Source of the DNA: an uncultured Bacillota bacterium | GTDB lineage: Bacteria; Bacillota; Clostridia; Peptostreptococcales; Anaerovoracaceae | DNA length: 6,435 nucleotides | Assembly (NCBI GenBank): GCA_959606705.1 | Contig: CAUHLX010000167.1 | Coordinates: 1-6,435 of the forward strand | Direction of reading: 5' to 3' | In this document: piece by piece, positions 4,254-6,435 of the stretch | Layout: each line of letters opens with the position of its first letter | Position numbering within the stretch: position 1 is the stretch's first letter | The notes under the pieces: model-generated | The model's input: only the letters and a program-made list of their open reading frames with translations | Database searches by the model: none | Told to the model about the DNA's origin: nothing | Made by a program: the position numbers and the translations under genes

Positions 4254-6320
4254 TTATCTGTTGAAAATACGGTTCGAAAAAGCGTCTTCCAGCGCACTCT
4301 GAACCGTTCCCGATTGAGCGGCGTCACCGATGACCACCAGTTTCACGCCGTCTGTCCCCTCCAGCTGCCGCATCATTTCCGCCCCCCTCGGAGAAGATCC
4401 GACGGCCAAGACGATGGTGTCGGCCGGGATTCGCTGAAGCTCCGCCGAATCCGCGCCGCTCTTTTGCTCCACCTCGATCTCGCCTTCCGAAATTCGTTTC
4501 ACCGCCGCGCCGGTGCGGATTTCCACACCCGCCCGCTTCAGCTCCTTCAATACGATGTGACGGAGACTGCCCAGATCCCGGCCCACCTTGTCCGCCATTT
4601 CCACCACGCAGACCCCGCTGGCCGCCGTGATCCACGGTCGAAGCTCCGGCTGGGCGAACTGATCCAGGAAATCCAGGCTCCGACCTTTCGGCTGATCCAG
4701 ACGAGCCAGGTACAGCGCGGTTTCCAGCCCCACCGCTCCGCCGCCGATCACACAGACTCTACCGGTGAGAAGCTGCCGATTCTCCTCATCTTCACGCGCC
4801 AGCAGCGCCTGCGCCGTGATGACGTTTTGTCCCTGGACTCCCGGAATCGAAGGAACGGTGGGAGTTCCGCCCACCGCCAGAATCACCAGCTCCGGACGTT
4901 CCTCTTCGATCAGCGTACGATTCACCGCCGTTCCCAAACGCACTTCCACGCCGGCGTCCTCCACTTCCCGGGCCATCGCCGTGATGTTGTCCCAGATCGC
5001 CTCCTTATTCGGGGCCTTGCCCGCCACCCAAAGCGCTCCGCCCAACCGCTGGGCGGCTTCGCACAAAATCACCCGCGCACCCAGCGCCGCGGCCTGTTTG
5101 GCCGCCTCCATTCCGGCAGGACCGCCCCCGGCCACCAGAACCTTTTTGCTCTTTTGAGACGGATCGCTCCCGGCGAAAGGCGGATCCATTTCCTTTTCGG
5201 CCCGGACGCCGCCTTCCCCCATGGTTTCAAATCGCCGAATCCGAGGATTGAACACGCAGGATACCGTCTGCTGTTTCAGAACCCGATCGATGCAGCCCTT
5301 GTTGCAGCCGATGCAGCGGCGGTGCGGCCGTCCTTCCAAAACATGCGCCGCAAATTCCGCGTCCGCCAAAAAAGCCCGCGCACACCCTACCAGGTCTCCG
5401 TAGCCGCCTTCCAGAACCGCCTCCGCCGCTTCTCTGCGATTGATCCGATTGCAGGCGATCACCGGAACGGAAACCGTCCGTTTGATCTCTCTGGCCAGAT
5501 AGGCGAAGCCGCCCTCCGGTACCTGCATGGTAATCTGAGGGATCGGTGATTCGTGCCAGCCTCCGGTCACGTCGATTCCGTCCAGGAAGGGCTCCGCTTT
5601 CCGCAGAAAGCGCTTCATTTCCTCAATCCCGTAGCCACCCAGCATGTCTGCGGACGAGATGCGGATGGTCACCGGATAGTCCGGTCCGACCGCGGTTCTT
5701 ACCGCCTCCGCCACCTCCAGAGGAAAACGAAACCGCTTCTCTTCACTGCCGCCGTAAAGATCCTCCCGCTGATTGGTCAGAGGAGAAAGAAACTGTGACA
5801 GGAGGTACCCGGCGCTGCAGCTGATTTCCACACCGTGGACCCCGGCGTCCCGGCAGACCGCCGCCGCTTTCGCGAAGTCCTTCACCGTTTCGGTGATTTC
5901 TTCCGTGGAAAGAACGCGGGGGACTTGTCTGTAAATGGGAGACGGCACCTGGGAGGGTGCCACCGGGACAGCCTGTGGATCCTTCATTTCACCCAAACGG
6001 CCGTTTCGTCCCGCGTGGAACAGCTGAATGAACAGACAAGCCCCTTCCGCTTCCACCCGTTTGGCCATCGTGCGGATGACCTCCGCGGTTTCCTGAGAAA
6101 TCATCGTCATATTTCCGCTGGTGCCCTCCGGATTGACCCCCATGACGGCAGTCACCGCCGCCGCTCCGCCTCTGGCCCGCTCCGCCAGGAATTCCGTCTC
6201 CCCTTCCGGTGCAAAGCCCGTGTGAATCGCGGTCATCACGATCCGACTGCGAAGTGTCAATCGATTGAGCTTTATGGGCTGATTCAGCAGATCTCCTGTC
6301 CTTCGTTCTCCCTGTTTCAT
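4254..6320 (-). CDS. FadH-like 2,4-dienoyl-CoA reductase / NADH:flavin oxidoreductase (FMN, 4Fe-4S, FAD)
   Basis: A 688-aa three-cofactor reductase with the layout of E. coli FadH (about 670 aa). Residues about 10-330 form an Old-Yellow-Enzyme TIM barrel for FMN. A 4Fe-4S site follows, with C336, C339, C343 and C355 in CIGCNKGC...C, the FadH spacing C-x2-C-x3-C-x11-C. Then comes an FAD Rossmann motif GGGPAG at 398-403 and a second nucleotide motif GGGAVG at 526-531 for NAD(P)H. Electrons would pass NAD(P)H to FAD to 4Fe-4S to FMN to an enoyl/dienoyl substrate, in the cytoplasm. The proton-donor pair of FadH is matched by Y172 (in SAGYLLSQFLSP) and H256 (in GGWHESPIP), and R220 fits the flavin arginine. 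The His/Asn pair of classical OYEs is Ser167/Ala170 here. A linker at about 361-391 is longer than in E. coli. The ATG start has GGGAG at 6329-6333, 8 nt away. No beta-oxidation genes adjoin, so the substrate is open: relatives include enoate and bile-acid (BaiCD/BaiH) reductases. The family is sure; the exact reaction is not. Confidence 0.9.
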   Translation of the reverse strand: MKQGERRTGDLLNQPIKLNRLTLRSRIVMTAIHTGFAPEGETEFLAERARGGAAAVTAVMGVNPEGTSGNMTMISQETAEVIRTMAKRVEAEGACLFIQLFHAGRNGRLGEMKDPQAVPVAPSQVPSPIYRQVPRVLSTEEITETVKDFAKAAAVCRDAGVHGVEISCSAGYLLSQFLSPLTNQREDLYGGSEEKRFRFPLEVAEAVRTAVGPDYPVTIRISSADMLGGYGIEEMKRFLRKAEPFLDGIDVTGGWHESPIPQITMQVPEGGFAYLAREIKRTVSVPVIACNRINRREAAEAVLEGGYGDLVGCARAFLADAEFAAHVLEGRPHRRCIGCNKGCIDRVLKQQTVSCVFNPRIRRFETMGEGGVRAEKEMDPPFAGSDPSQKSKKVLVAGGGPAGMEAAKQAAALGARVILCEAAQRLGGALWVAGKAPNKEAIWDNITAMAREVEDAGVEVRLGTAVNRTLIEEERPELVILAVGGTPTVPSIPGVQGQNVITAQALLAREDEENRQLLTGRVCVIGGGAVGLETALYLARLDQPKGRSLDFLDQFAQPELRPWITAASGVCVVEMADKVGRDLGSLRHIVLKELKRAGVEIRTGAAVKRISEGEIEVEQKSGADSAELQRIPADTIVLAVGSSPRGAEMMRQLEGTDGVKLVVIGDAAQSGTVQSALEDAFSNRIFNR

Positions 6321-6400
6321 TTTATCGTCTCCCTTTCCTTATCAATCAGTATCGGTCCCAGGCTGCCGCCCTTCCGTCGGAGGCCGCTTTTCCCGCGATC

Positions 6401-6435
6401 GAAAAGGAGCCGTCCCAGATGAAACGGCCCTTTTC
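6401..6435. terminator. Hairpin at right edge, likely terminator of a gene beyond the window
   Basis: GAAAAGGAGCCGT (6401-6413) pairs with ACGGCCCTTTTC (6424-6435) as 7 + 5 bp with a single bulged A and a 10-nt loop. On the minus strand the arm ends CTCCTTTTC, a short T-run. It would therefore fit the end of a minus-strand gene to the right. The plus-strand continuation lies outside the window. The 80 bp between it and the reductase start hold no gene and no promoter I can support. Confidence 0.5.

Noticed and set aside
3837..5549. Long open frame on the plus strand (570 codons) across the lipoprotein gene, the spacer and the 3' half of the reductase gene.
   Set aside because: It is antisense to two well-supported genes and runs through an intrinsic terminator. 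Its translation is low-complexity Arg/His/Pro-rich with no family signature and no supporting RBS. It is a by-product of GC-rich codon use on the other strand.

Overview
This 6.4-kb window looks like ordinary chromosome from a Gram-positive anaerobe, most likely Bacillota/Clostridia. The reasons are strong AGGAG-type ribosome binding sites, compact intrinsic terminators, a short lipoprotein with a Gram-positive-like signal peptide, a TrkH potassium channel subunit, and a FadH-type flavin/iron-sulfur reductase of the sort common in anaerobes. Base composition is moderately GC-rich in the genes, with AT-rich gaps between them. The lineage is an inference from gene style; there is no rRNA or other marker.

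Layout. The left part is on the + strand: the C-terminal half of a TrkH-family K+ uptake subunit (2-799, cut by the window edge), then, 65 bp later and with its own good RBS, a two-CBS-domain protein (865-1287). A near-perfect palindrome (1304-1336) separates this pair from three convergent minus-strand genes. Reading those in their transcription order, from right to left: a 688-aa 2,4-dienoyl-CoA reductase/Old-Yellow-Enzyme-type flavoprotein (4254-6320) with its own terminator; a 95-aa Asn-rich lipoprotein of unknown function (3824-4111) with its own terminator; and ribonuclease R (1391-3655, frame open to 3697) behind an extended -10 promoter. The right edge (6321-6435) holds no gene, only the reductase leader and a hairpin that probably terminates a gene outside the window.

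How the genes relate. TrkH and the CBS protein may form a small potassium-transport unit in which the CBS protein could sense adenine nucleotides, but this is inferred from adjacency only. The three minus-strand genes appear to be separate transcription units, as hairpins with T-tracts lie after the reductase and after the lipoprotein, and rnr has its own promoter. No shared pathway links them. I see no mobile element, CRISPR array, tRNA/rRNA, phage gene or evident new multigene system. The points most worth a second look are an Arg/Gly-rich insertion in RNase R between its second cold-shock domain and its nuclease domain, the non-OYE active-site signature of the reductase, and the NGT-repeat lipoprotein.
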